Shown here: piece by piece, positions 1 to 5,224 of the stretch
Position numbering within the stretch: the stretch's first letter is position 1
How the letters are laid out: each line of letters opens with the position of its first letter
Source of the DNA: Hodarchaeum sp048939725
GTDB taxonomy: Archaea > Asgardarchaeota > Heimdallarchaeia > Hodarchaeales > Hodarchaeaceae
Assembly (NCBI GenBank): GCA_048939725.1
Contig: JBHLPG010000190.1
Location: forward strand, 1 to 7,474
DNA: 7,474 nucleotides
Direction: 5' to 3'
Position numbers and translations under genes: made by a program
Notes under the pieces: generated by a model
Database searches by the model: none
Told to the model about the DNA's origin: nothing
The model's input: only the letters and a program-made list of their open reading frames with translations

Positions 1-515
1 TGAAGAAACTGTAGCTAATTCTTTTTTTTTACCTTCAGTATTAGCTATTTTTCGAAATTATCGTTGTAATGAAGTAAATTGGGACTGATATTTGAGATAC
101 CAACCAATAGGCGCAATTATAGGCACTCAAGATTTTCCATTAATAAAGAAGTAGAAGTTGATTAAACAGCTCTTTCAAATTGGGCTGTAAATATCAAGTG
201 ATACGGACAGCGAATCATATCGTGTCCGTATTTTCACTCTTACAATCTCAGGGTTTTTTATCGGTATGATTGTTGGAATCCTTGGTGTGGGAGGAGGATG
301 GATTAAAACTGCGTATTGCAATGGCTACAGCTACATTTATGATCGTCATAACAGCTGCAGTGGGAGGATTAACTCACATTATCAATGGTAATGTCACATT
401 TCTCTTTGTACCCCTGACTTTAGGTTTATTAATTGGAAGTGAGATAGGTTGTAATACCCATATTCGTTCTAAGCACATATCCTTGGTTGTCATAGACTCA
501 ATTTTTGTGGGATGA
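1..515 (+). pseudogene. Decayed TauE/SafE-family membrane exporter (5' end outside window)
   Basis: Family-like pieces of a TauE/SafE (sulfite/organosulfonate exporter-like) permease lie in order but in different frames. Frame 2 (2-85) reads VANSFF...FRNYRCNEVNW and hits TGA at 86-88. Frame 1 (82-105) gives GLIFEIPT. Frame 2 (107-151) gives IGAIIGTQDFPLIKK and stops at TAG 152-154, with another stop at 188-190. Frame 2 (191-307) then gives SYRVRIF, GFFIGMIVGILG and the glycine-rich GVGGG of the second repeat. Frame 3 (about 300-515) continues with LRIAMATATFMIVITA, GGLTHIINGNV and GSEIG. Roughly ten codons normally found between GGG and LRIAMATATF are missing, and so is much of the end of the first repeat. 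The TGA at 513-515 cuts the last helix, with LLF-like residues still readable after it. An 81-residue ORF at 270-515 is only the last fragment, not an independent gene. The family call is by motif recall; decay versus assembly errors cannot be settled from sequence alone. Confidence 0.8.
201..231. repeat. Perfect 9-bp inverted repeat (hairpin) inside the exporter pseudogene
   Basis: ATACGGACA (201-209) is matched exactly by its reverse complement TGTCCGTAT (223-231). The stem can extend inward by CGA/TCG (211-213 with 220-222) across one unpaired base at 210, leaving a six-base loop. A short T run (229-234 region, TATTTTC) follows on the + strand, so the shape resembles an intrinsic terminator. 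It lies in the linker between the two halves of the former TauE/SafE protein, so it could also be chance codon content. Confidence 0.5.
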
Positions 516-518
516 CTT

Positions 519-1178
519 TTATTTAATGGCTTTAGCAAAAATTAGCGATTTTACTTCCGGAGTATCAGGCCACATTCCATAACCACTTGGTCCTTCATAT
601 ATTATTGAAAAATTTAGTTTTTGATAGAATTGAACTGCTTTTATATTCCTTTCACTCGTTCCTAGATGAACTCCTTTTACTCCATTTTCCTTTAGATGAT
701 TCTCAAGGGTACTCATCAAATGAGTACCAATACCTTGCCTATGATATTCAGGAAGAATATCAATATGAAGATGCGCAGGATACGGAGCGAGGAGGATTTT
801 TTCGTTAGGAATTTGGGGTTCAGACCCGAATATCTTCTTAAAATGCCAGAAGACTCTAAAAGTTTTAGGATGCCGCCAAAATGTAAATAGAAAAGCCCTT
901 AGAGCTATTTTACGAATCATATGTTTACGAAATTGCTTTTCTTGTTGTTCTGAATCTAGACTACTTAAAATATATCCGATTACTTGTCCAGTTTTTTCAT
1001 CCTCTGCAACGAAACAGTTTTCAGGTTCATAATCTGTATAATAAAGACAAAATAAGAGTCCAAATAGGTACGGATCGTTAAAACGACCGGCCGCGGTCTC
1101 TCCCATGTAACCTGTTAACCAGCAAACATTAATTACAGATCTTCGATCCTTTGGCTGGTAACTTCTAATTAGAACGAT
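519..1178 (-). CDS. GNAT-family N-acetyltransferase, probably starting at a non-ATG codon
   Basis: Predicted cytosolic acetyl-CoA-dependent acetyltransferase; substrate unknown. Numbered from the first ATG (1104-1106), the acetyl-CoA core is AHLHIDILPEYHRQGIG (111-127) with the RQGIGT pyrophosphate loop, followed by GVHLGTSERNIKAVQFYQKL (145-164), which supplies the late Asn and Tyr usual in GNATs. The LHIDILP and GVHLG wording resembles the acetyltransferase-like domain of O-GlcNAcase and its bacterial stand-alone relatives. I extend the gene 24 codons upstream of that ATG to ATC at 1176-1178. The extra stretch reads IRSYQPKDRRSV and CWLTGYMGE, a typical GNAT N-terminus, and AAAGGAG lies 9 nt before the ATC but about 80 nt before the ATG. 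No ATG, GTG or TTG exists in this frame between the upstream TAA (1194-1196) and 1106. Last gene of the operon; its 3' end nearly meets the exporter pseudogene. Family call is sure, the start is not. Confidence 0.85.
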   Translation of the reverse strand: MVLIRSYQPKDRRSVINVCWLTGYMGETAAGRFNDPYLFGLLFCLYYTDYEPENCFVAEDEKTGQVIGYILSSLDSEQQEKQFRKHMIRKIALRAFLFTFWRHPKTFRVFWHFKKIFGSEPQIPNEKILLAPYPAHLHIDILPEYHRQGIGTHLMSTLENHLKENGVKGVHLGTSERNIKAVQFYQKLNFSIIYEGPSGYGMWPDTPEVKSLIFAKAIK

Positions 1179-1186
1179 TGAGGTCC

Positions 1187-1194
1187 GCTCCTTT
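1187..1194 (-). promoter_or_regulatory. Ribosome binding site deciding the GNAT start
   Basis: On the minus strand AAAGGAG directly follows the TAA of the dipeptidase gene. It is 9 nt upstream of ATC at 1176-1178, which is in frame with the GNAT gene, and about 80 nt from the first ATG. It supports translation beginning near 1178 rather than at 1106. Confidence 0.65.
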
Positions 1195-2645
1195 TATGTG
1201 TCAGTTTCATTTAATTTTGAAAGGAGTTTCTTTACAATTCGCCAAATTAAGCCCACAGATTCAATATAAACCCTCTCTTGGGGAGAATGGGCATCTTTGA
1301 TCTTGGGGCCAATTGAAACAATTTGCAATTCAGGATCTATTCCCTTAAATAAACCTGTTTCCAATCCTCCGTGGATTGCTTTTAATTCCACATCTAGACC
1401 GTACTCTCGATTATATTCTTGTTTTGTTAACTTGAGCAACGGTGAGTCTAACTCAGGCTGCCAACCTGGGTATGATGGTTCTTGAGTAACTTCAGCTCCA
1501 ACCCTCTCTCCCAAATCTTTCAACTCGCTTCGAATTCGATTCAATTCTTTATCATACGAACTACGTGTACTTGTAATGATTTCAATTGAATCGGAAGTTG
1601 TCTTAATAAGGGCAAGATTGTTTGATGTTTCAACCAGATCAGGGATTTCTTTGGAATAGGATAAAGCACCATGTGGGATCTCATATAACAGAGTTATAAG
1701 GGTGTTTGTTGCGGATATAAAGCTATCCAATGCTGTTTCTTGTAAATTTACGGATAATTTTGGTTCATTCTTCGCATATGACTGAATTTGCCGATTCCAT
1801 TCTACAAACATCTCTTGAGTTCTAGTCGGATTATCAACGAGAAATTTACAATAACTATTACGGGGAATGGCATTATGTGCACTACCTCCACTAATAGAAC
1901 AAATGTAAAATTCATTTACTTTTTGCCTGATATTGATTAATCCTTCAGTCAAAATTTTGATAGCATTAAGACGCGGTCTATGGATATCAACACCAGAATG
2001 GCCACCCATTAAGCCTCCCACCGTGAGCGTGAATCCAGTTAGTGAGGATTTACTCTTCCTTTCAATTGGTATGTTGAATTTAGTGTCTCCTCCTCCCGCG
2101 CTAGAAACTGTAATCTTTCCAACATCCTCAGAGTCGAGGTTGAGAAGAAGTTTGTGTTTTAAAAAACTTTTATCTAATCCAAAAGCCCCAGTTAATCCTG
2201 TTTCTTCGTCTACAGTTAATAAAACATCAATAGGCCCGTGTTGAATATCAGGATCGCTGATTACTGCGAGAGCTATTGCTACTCCTATCCCATTATCCGC
2301 TCCAAGGGTTGTTCCTTTAGCTGTCACGAAGTCATTTTCGATTATTATGGGAATAGGATCCTTATCAAAATCATGTGAACTTTCTGGGTCTTTTTGAGCA
2401 ACCATGTCTAGATGACCCTGCAAAGTTATTCCAGGATAATCTTCACATCCTTTAGAGGCTGTTACAGAAAGTAAAAGATTTCCAGTAGAGTCTTCCTGCC
2501 AAGAAATCTGGTGTTCGTTGGCCCAATTTTTTACCCACTCACGAATTTTTTCCTCCTTTTTTGAGGCACGGGGGATTTTTGAGATATCCTCAAATATTCT
2601 CCAAACAATATCTGGGTCTAATCCCTTTAATATTTGATTTTCCAA
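1194..2645 (-). CDS. pepD: Aminoacyl-histidine dipeptidase PepD (peptidase family M20)
   Basis: Predicted cytosolic di-zinc dipeptidase cleaving Xaa-His and related dipeptides. The 483 residues match the usual PepD length (about 485). The expected metal and catalytic residues are all visible: H78 and D80 in QGHLDMVAQK, bridging D117 in LGADNGIG, E147/E148 in VDEETGLTGAFG (general base plus metal ligand), D171 in NLDSED, and H425 in AIHGGLETGLF. GGLMGGHSGVDIH (210-222) is the lid/dimerisation-domain signature with H216. The positions run about two residues behind those of the E. coli enzyme as I recall them, so the protein appears intact. The start is TTG at 2643-2645, preceded by GAGGT (2655-2659) with a 9-nt spacer. 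That ribosome binding site overlaps the TAG stop of the permease gene, so the genes are very likely co-transcribed and possibly translationally coupled. Its presence in a FetAB-type transporter operon is unusual and suggests peptide or histidine-ligand turnover linked to transport, which is inference. Confidence 0.93.
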   Translation of the reverse strand: MENQILKGLDPDIVWRIFEDISKIPRASKKEEKIREWVKNWANEHQISWQEDSTGNLLLSVTASKGCEDYPGITLQGHLDMVAQKDPESSHDFDKDPIPIIIENDFVTAKGTTLGADNGIGVAIALAVISDPDIQHGPIDVLLTVDEETGLTGAFGLDKSFLKHKLLLNLDSEDVGKITVSSAGGGDTKFNIPIERKSKSSLTGFTLTVGGLMGGHSGVDIHRPRLNAIKILTEGLINIRQKVNEFYICSISGGSAHNAIPRNSYCKFLVDNPTRTQEMFVEWNRQIQSYAKNEPKLSVNLQETALDSFISATNTLITLLYEIPHGALSYSKEIPDLVETSNNLALIKTTSDSIEIITSTRSSYDKELNRIRSELKDLGERVGAEVTQEPSYPGWQPELDSPLLKLTKQEYNREYGLDVELKAIHGGLETGLFKGIDPELQIVSIGPKIKDAHSPQERVYIESVGLIWRIVKKLLSKLNETDT

Positions 2646-2658
2646 CTCTTTTCTACCT

Positions 2659-3474
2659 CTAAGAATTTAACCAAGAAATTTTGAGCTGATTATCAGTGGT
2701 AAATAATTCCTTAACAATCAAAAAGCCAATTATAATTTCACCGATGAACCCAGCTGATAAGATCATTAGAAAAATAATCACCTGATAGATAGCAGCGATA
2801 ACTGGATTAACTCCTCCTATAATCATACCACTCATTAATCCTGGAATGGTGACAATTCCTAATACTGCTACACGATTAGTTGTAGGAACAAGGCCTGCTC
2901 GAAATGATTCTTTTAGGATAGGTTTTACTGAATTCCAGGCACTGTCGCCTAAGGATAATGCTGCCTCAATTGTGCCTCTAGATTTTTTGATATCAGATAT
3001 TAATCTTTCAAGTACGATCGTGGTCATAACCATAACGTTAGCTATTACCATCCCTCCCATCGGGATAATATACGTTCCTTGCCTCTCAATTATTGATATA
3101 GGTGTTGAGTTAATGGTAAATAGGGGAGTAGTAACAATCACCATCACAAATATGCTGGCTACTGTAATCGCAATTAATTCTAGTTTGAAAATGTTTGGGT
3201 ACGGAAATCTATTCTTTGCCGTATATGCTGCAAACACACACATGAATAGAAGAACCCCATATAGTATTATTATATCTCTCAATTCAAAGATAACTATCAA
3301 AATAGAAGCCATGATAAGAATCTGAACAAATCCACGGGAAAAGCTCCAAATGAAAACTCGTTCCAAATTCACTTTTTGCCAGTAGGCTAATAGTACAATT
3401 AATGTTAGAAGAAGAATAGAGAAAGCTATTCTAACTATCATTTCTAAAATTTCTGTTTCGGTGGGTAAGCTCAA
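2659..3474 (-). CDS. fetB: FetB-like ABC transporter permease (UPF0014)
   Basis: Integral membrane subunit of an ABC transporter of the FetB/YbbM/UPF0014 family. E. coli FetAB has been linked to iron export and peroxide tolerance; the plant relative STAR2/ALS3 is linked to aluminium tolerance. About seven hydrophobic segments are visible, near residues 12-32, 44-64, 66-86, 97-119, 134-157, 202-222 and 226-255. Family landmarks are TYIIPMGGMVIANVM (134-148), the coupling-helix motif EAALSLG (170-176), FRAGLVPTTNRVAVLGIV (191-208) and IPGLMSGMIIGGVNPVIAA (210-228). The 271-residue length is normal and no frame break is seen. The start is TTG at 3472-3474, with AGGAG inside the last codons of the ATPase gene about 12 nt upstream. 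An ATG at codon 12 (3439-3441) lacks a ribosome binding site. Seven nt separate it from the ATPase gene. The transported metal cannot be read from the sequence. Confidence 0.9.
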   Translation of the reverse strand: MSLPTETEILEMIVRIAFSILLLTLIVLLAYWQKVNLERVFIWSFSRGFVQILIMASILIVIFELRDIIILYGVLLFMCVFAAYTAKNRFPYPNIFKLELIAITVASIFVMVIVTTPLFTINSTPISIIERQGTYIIPMGGMVIANVMVMTTIVLERLISDIKKSRGTIEAALSLGDSAWNSVKPILKESFRAGLVPTTNRVAVLGIVTIPGLMSGMIIGGVNPVIAAIYQVIIFLMILSAGFIGEIIIGFLIVKELFTTDNQLKISWLNS

Positions 3475-3481
3475 TTCATAT

Positions 3482-4276
3482 CTACTCTCCTACTTTTTTC
3501 TTTTTGAAGAAACCTCTAATTTCCTCCTCGCTGTATTTTTGGAAGAACTCTCGGGTTGATGTTTTCTCAATGAATTCTCCATCCTTCAAAAATAACAATT
3601 GATCTGTTAGTCTTTTTGTTTGTTCTAATGAATGTGTAACTATTATTATCTTAATTCCATCTTCAGATAATTTTTTCAGGGTTTTTTCTAAAATCTCTTC
3701 AGAGGCAATATCTAGAGAACTGGTCGGTTCATCTAAAAGTAAAACATCAGGCTTATTCGCTAAACTTCTGGCGACTGAGACACGTTGTTGTTCTCCACCA
3801 GATAAGTTTTCAATCCTGCGATTGAGAAATTCACGAGGAAGCGCAACTTTATCTAATAGTTCAAGATAATCTTTTTCTGCAAGATCGACTCCCCATATAC
3901 TTGGACCATAGCTTAAATTATCGAGAATAGTTTCTGGAAAAAGAAATGGCCGCTGTTGAACTAATCCAATTCTTTTCCTAAGCTCTCGGACTTCAAGAGT
4001 ATCATAGTATTCCCCCTCTAAACTGATTTTACCTGCTGTTGAGGAAATTAATCGATTCATTAAGCGGAGGAATGTACTCTTTCCTGAACCTGATGGCCCT
4101 ATGATGCCTGTAATTCCCTTTCGATCAATTCGGACCGAGATATTTTTTAGTATTTGCTTGTCATCGATCTCAAAACTTACATTTTTAAAGCAAATCGGAC
4201 AATCATCATCAGTACTCTGTGTGTGATCACTAGTTGATTGATATTCCTTCAAATTCATCCTTCCTTGGATGTTCAA
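3482..4276 (-). CDS. fetA: FetA-like ABC transporter ATP-binding protein
   Basis: Nucleotide-binding subunit that should power the FetB-like permease encoded immediately downstream. All ABC ATPase motifs are intact: Walker A GPSGSGKST (60-68), Q-loop VQQ (106-108), signature LSGGEQQ (158-164), Walker B VLLLDEP (178-184), D-loop SSLD (186-189) and the switch His in VTHS (H215). The 264 residues exceed the core by an N-terminal tail of about 25 polar residues ending in CPIC just before the first strand (FKNVSFEID), and by a Lys-rich C-terminus. The annotated start is TTG (4274-4276). An in-frame ATG six codons later (4256-4258) would give 258 residues, and neither has a well-spaced ribosome binding site, so the start is open. 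First gene of the operon, with the divergent control region and repeated operator-like palindromes upstream. The family level is sure; FetA rather than another importer ATPase rests on the FetB partner. Confidence 0.9.
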   Translation of the reverse strand: MNIQGRMNLKEYQSTSDHTQSTDDDCPICFKNVSFEIDDKQILKNISVRIDRKGITGIIGPSGSGKSTFLRLMNRLISSTAGKISLEGEYYDTLEVRELRKRIGLVQQRPFLFPETILDNLSYGPSIWGVDLAEKDYLELLDKVALPREFLNRRIENLSGGEQQRVSVARSLANKPDVLLLDEPTSSLDIASEEILEKTLKKLSEDGIKIIIVTHSLEQTKRLTDQLLFLKDGEFIEKTSTREFFQKYSEEEIRGFFKKKKVGE

Positions 4277-4352
4277 TCATTTAGAAGTGATATTATCCTT
4301 TGGGAGGTTGATAAAGCAAAATAATCAGAGCCTAATTATTTTTTCTAGGTTC

Positions 4353-4364
4353 TTTTTTTTATAG
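4353..4364 (-). promoter_or_regulatory. Candidate TATA element for the fetAB-pepD-GNAT operon
   Basis: On the minus strand CTATAAAAAAAAG resembles an archaeal TATA box. A start site about 25 nt downstream would fall near 4330-4336 and leave a leader of roughly 55-60 nt before the ATPase gene. Copy 1 of the 16-bp palindrome (4360-4375) overlaps this element, so a protein bound there would block TBP/TFB access. Position is inferred from sequence only. Confidence 0.5.
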
Positions 4365-4566
4365 AATAATCTAAATCTTATAGTTTAGTCTATATCATCT
4401 CTTTTTTGATATAAAATAAAGTTTTAACCCTAAATATTATATAGAATAATCTATAATGCAATATTCCAGAATCTCCAATTTTTATCGGCTTGATATATTG
4501 AGAATATAGAGAAGTCTCTTTTTAGTCGGGTTCTTCAGCTTAGATCCTTTTATAGGATAAACTATA
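4360..4566. repeat. Four copies of a 16-bp operator-like palindrome, TATAG-N6-CTATA
   Basis: Copies are at 4360-4375 (TATAGAATAATCTAAA, one half imperfect), 4379-4394 (TATAGTTTAGTCTATA), 4440-4455 (TATAGAATAATCTATA, where the inverted match extends to TATAGA/TCTATA) and 4551-4566 (TATAGGATAAACTATA). The consensus is TATAGNNTANNCTATA, with the central TA also conserved. Centres are 19, 61 and 111 bp apart. Dyad symmetry with conserved arms and a variable core is what a dimeric winged-helix or ribbon-helix regulator would bind. Copies 1 and 4 overlap the two outward promoter candidates. I found no other full match in the window; a weaker one lies inside the permease gene at 3260-3275. The region is AT-rich, which raises the chance of accidental matches, but four in about 200 bp with a shared core argues against that. 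Confidence 0.7.
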
Positions 4567-4572
4567 TAATAT
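4562..4572 (+). promoter_or_regulatory. Candidate TATA element for the winged-helix operon
   Basis: CTATATAATAT fits an archaeal TATA box. Transcription would start about 25 nt downstream, near 4590-4595, giving a leader of about 45 nt before the ATG at 4637. Palindrome copy 4 (4551-4566) covers its upstream half and the expected BRE position, as for an autorepressor site. A second TATA-like string, ATATAAAA at 4410-4416, lies between palindrome copies 2 and 3 and could serve a longer leader. Confidence 0.5.
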
Positions 4573-4590
4573 ATTATTTCTAGAGAAAAA

Positions 4591-4636
4591 ATGAACCCCA
4601 TAGTTTCAAAATAAAATGCAGAAAGTGAATCGATAA
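4591..4636 (+). other. Two tandem mini-ORFs in the leader of the winged-helix gene
   Basis: ATG 4591 opens a 7-codon frame (MNPIVSK, TAA at 4612-4614). ATG 4616 opens a 6-codon frame (MQKVNR) whose TAA at 4634-4636 directly abuts the ATG of the next gene. The first ATG is close to the predicted transcription start. They may be chance, or may modulate translation by termination-reinitiation. Confidence 0.25.
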
Positions 4637-5221
4637 ATGCCGAAAGGAAACCGTTTTGAGACAGACCAAGAATTATACAGAAGAATATCGCTTTTTGACC
4701 GACCCGTTGCACTGAAAGAATTAGCTCAAGTTCTCAATTGGAACCCAGGTAAAGTTGATGGTGCAATTAATCGTTTACAAGAAGAAGGGAAGGTTGCTAC
4801 AGTTAAGGTAGTCCCTCCTAAAGGGCATCGTCAACGGTGGGTTGGATTACCATCAAGAAAATATTATTGGAATGAATTTTTTCAGAAGAAAGTTATCAAA
4901 GATCATAATATTATTGTAGATGATCCTTTAGCAATTTTTGATATTACAAGTGATGTCCAGAGTTCAGAGAAAACCCATCAAATTGATCAAGATCTTATAC
5001 CCATACTCTATGAATTTCAACCAAAGATTTTGGAAACAGCTGAGAAATTAGGGACAAATGGTAACGAACTATTACGCACAATTCTAACTGACGGACTAAA
5101 TGAAAATACCCCTTTTTTTAAGGAACTGATTAGGGTCTTTACGCAAGTATATAGAGAAACGGAGAACCCTATCCTTAGAGATATGATTTTTAGAGCTCAA
5201 CAATCAGTTAAAATGGGATAA
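4637..5221 (+). CDS. Winged-helix DNA-binding protein, candidate local regulator
   Basis: I do not recognise a named family. The 194-residue protein has an N-terminal winged helix: a first helix near 11-19, PVALKELAQVLNW (23-35), the probable recognition helix PGKVDGAINRLQEEGKV (37-53), and a two-strand wing carrying the basic tip PPKGHRQR (60-67). Residues 75-105 form an aromatic, mixed linker. The rest (about 115-190) is predicted helical (DLIPILYEFQPKILETAEKL, FFKELIRVFTQVYRE) and could dimerise or bind a partner. It has no Cys and few His, so no metal-sensing site is evident. The start is ATG at 4637-4639 with only a weak purine stretch (GAAAGTGA) upstream. It is followed after 3 nt by the zinc-ribbon gene, so the two are co-expressed. 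Adjacent to four palindromes, it is the obvious candidate to bind them, but this is inference. No transmembrane or signal segment. Confidence 0.8.
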   Translation: MPKGNRFETDQELYRRISLFDRPVALKELAQVLNWNPGKVDGAINRLQEEGKVATVKVVPPKGHRQRWVGLPSRKYYWNEFFQKKVIKDHNIIVDDPLAIFDITSDVQSSEKTHQIDQDLIPILYEFQPKILETAEKLGTNGNELLRTILTDGLNENTPFFKELIRVFTQVYRETENPILRDMIFRAQQSVKMG

Positions 5222-5224
5222 TAG

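Larger units (their letters stand above)
4277..4636. other. Divergent control region between the transporter operon and the winged-helix operon
   Basis: These 360 nt contain no plausible protein gene. They are very AT-rich and hold two outward-facing promoter candidates, four copies of a 16-bp palindrome, a perfect 8-bp inverted repeat (AAAATAAT 4318-4325 with ATTATTTT 4335-4342), a small TATATT-GAG-AATATA palindrome (4494-4508), and two very short ORFs just before the + strand gene. An open frame on the minus strand (4482-4712) crosses into the start of the winged-helix gene and shows no family features, so it is treated as a shadow. Confidence 0.75.

Noticed and set aside
270..515. 81-residue ORF as an independent small membrane protein
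   Set aside because: Its sequence continues the second repeat of a TauE/SafE protein whose earlier parts lie upstream in other frames; its first ten residues are an out-of-frame reading of the GVGGG region.
587..890. Two plus-strand ORFs opposite the GNAT gene
   Set aside because: Antisense shadows of a clear GNAT coding sequence with no recognisable protein features.
1085..1098. GC-rich inverted repeat GACCG-GCCG-CGGTC
   Set aside because: It is short and encoded within the conserved start of the GNAT protein (TAAGRF), so coding constraint explains it.
1933..2244. 103-residue plus-strand ORF opposite pepD
   Set aside because: It lies antisense to catalytic motifs of PepD and has no independent support.
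3260..3275. Fifth palindrome-like site TATAGTATTATTATAT in the permease gene
   Set aside because: The right arm lacks the conserved C and the site is inside coding sequence, so it is probably chance.
2846..3325. 159-residue plus-strand ORF opposite the permease
   Set aside because: The minus-strand frame has all UPF0014 landmarks; the opposite ORF is a mirror of hydrophobic codons.
4187..4198. CPIC in the ATPase N-terminal tail as a zinc site
   Set aside because: Only one Cys pair is present and it sits at the edge of the first beta strand; no second pair of ligands is seen.
4482..4712. 76-residue minus-strand ORF with hydrophobic content in the divergent region
   Set aside because: It overlaps the winged-helix gene start and both the plus-strand promoter and palindrome copy 4; its composition follows from AT-rich sequence and no family features are visible.
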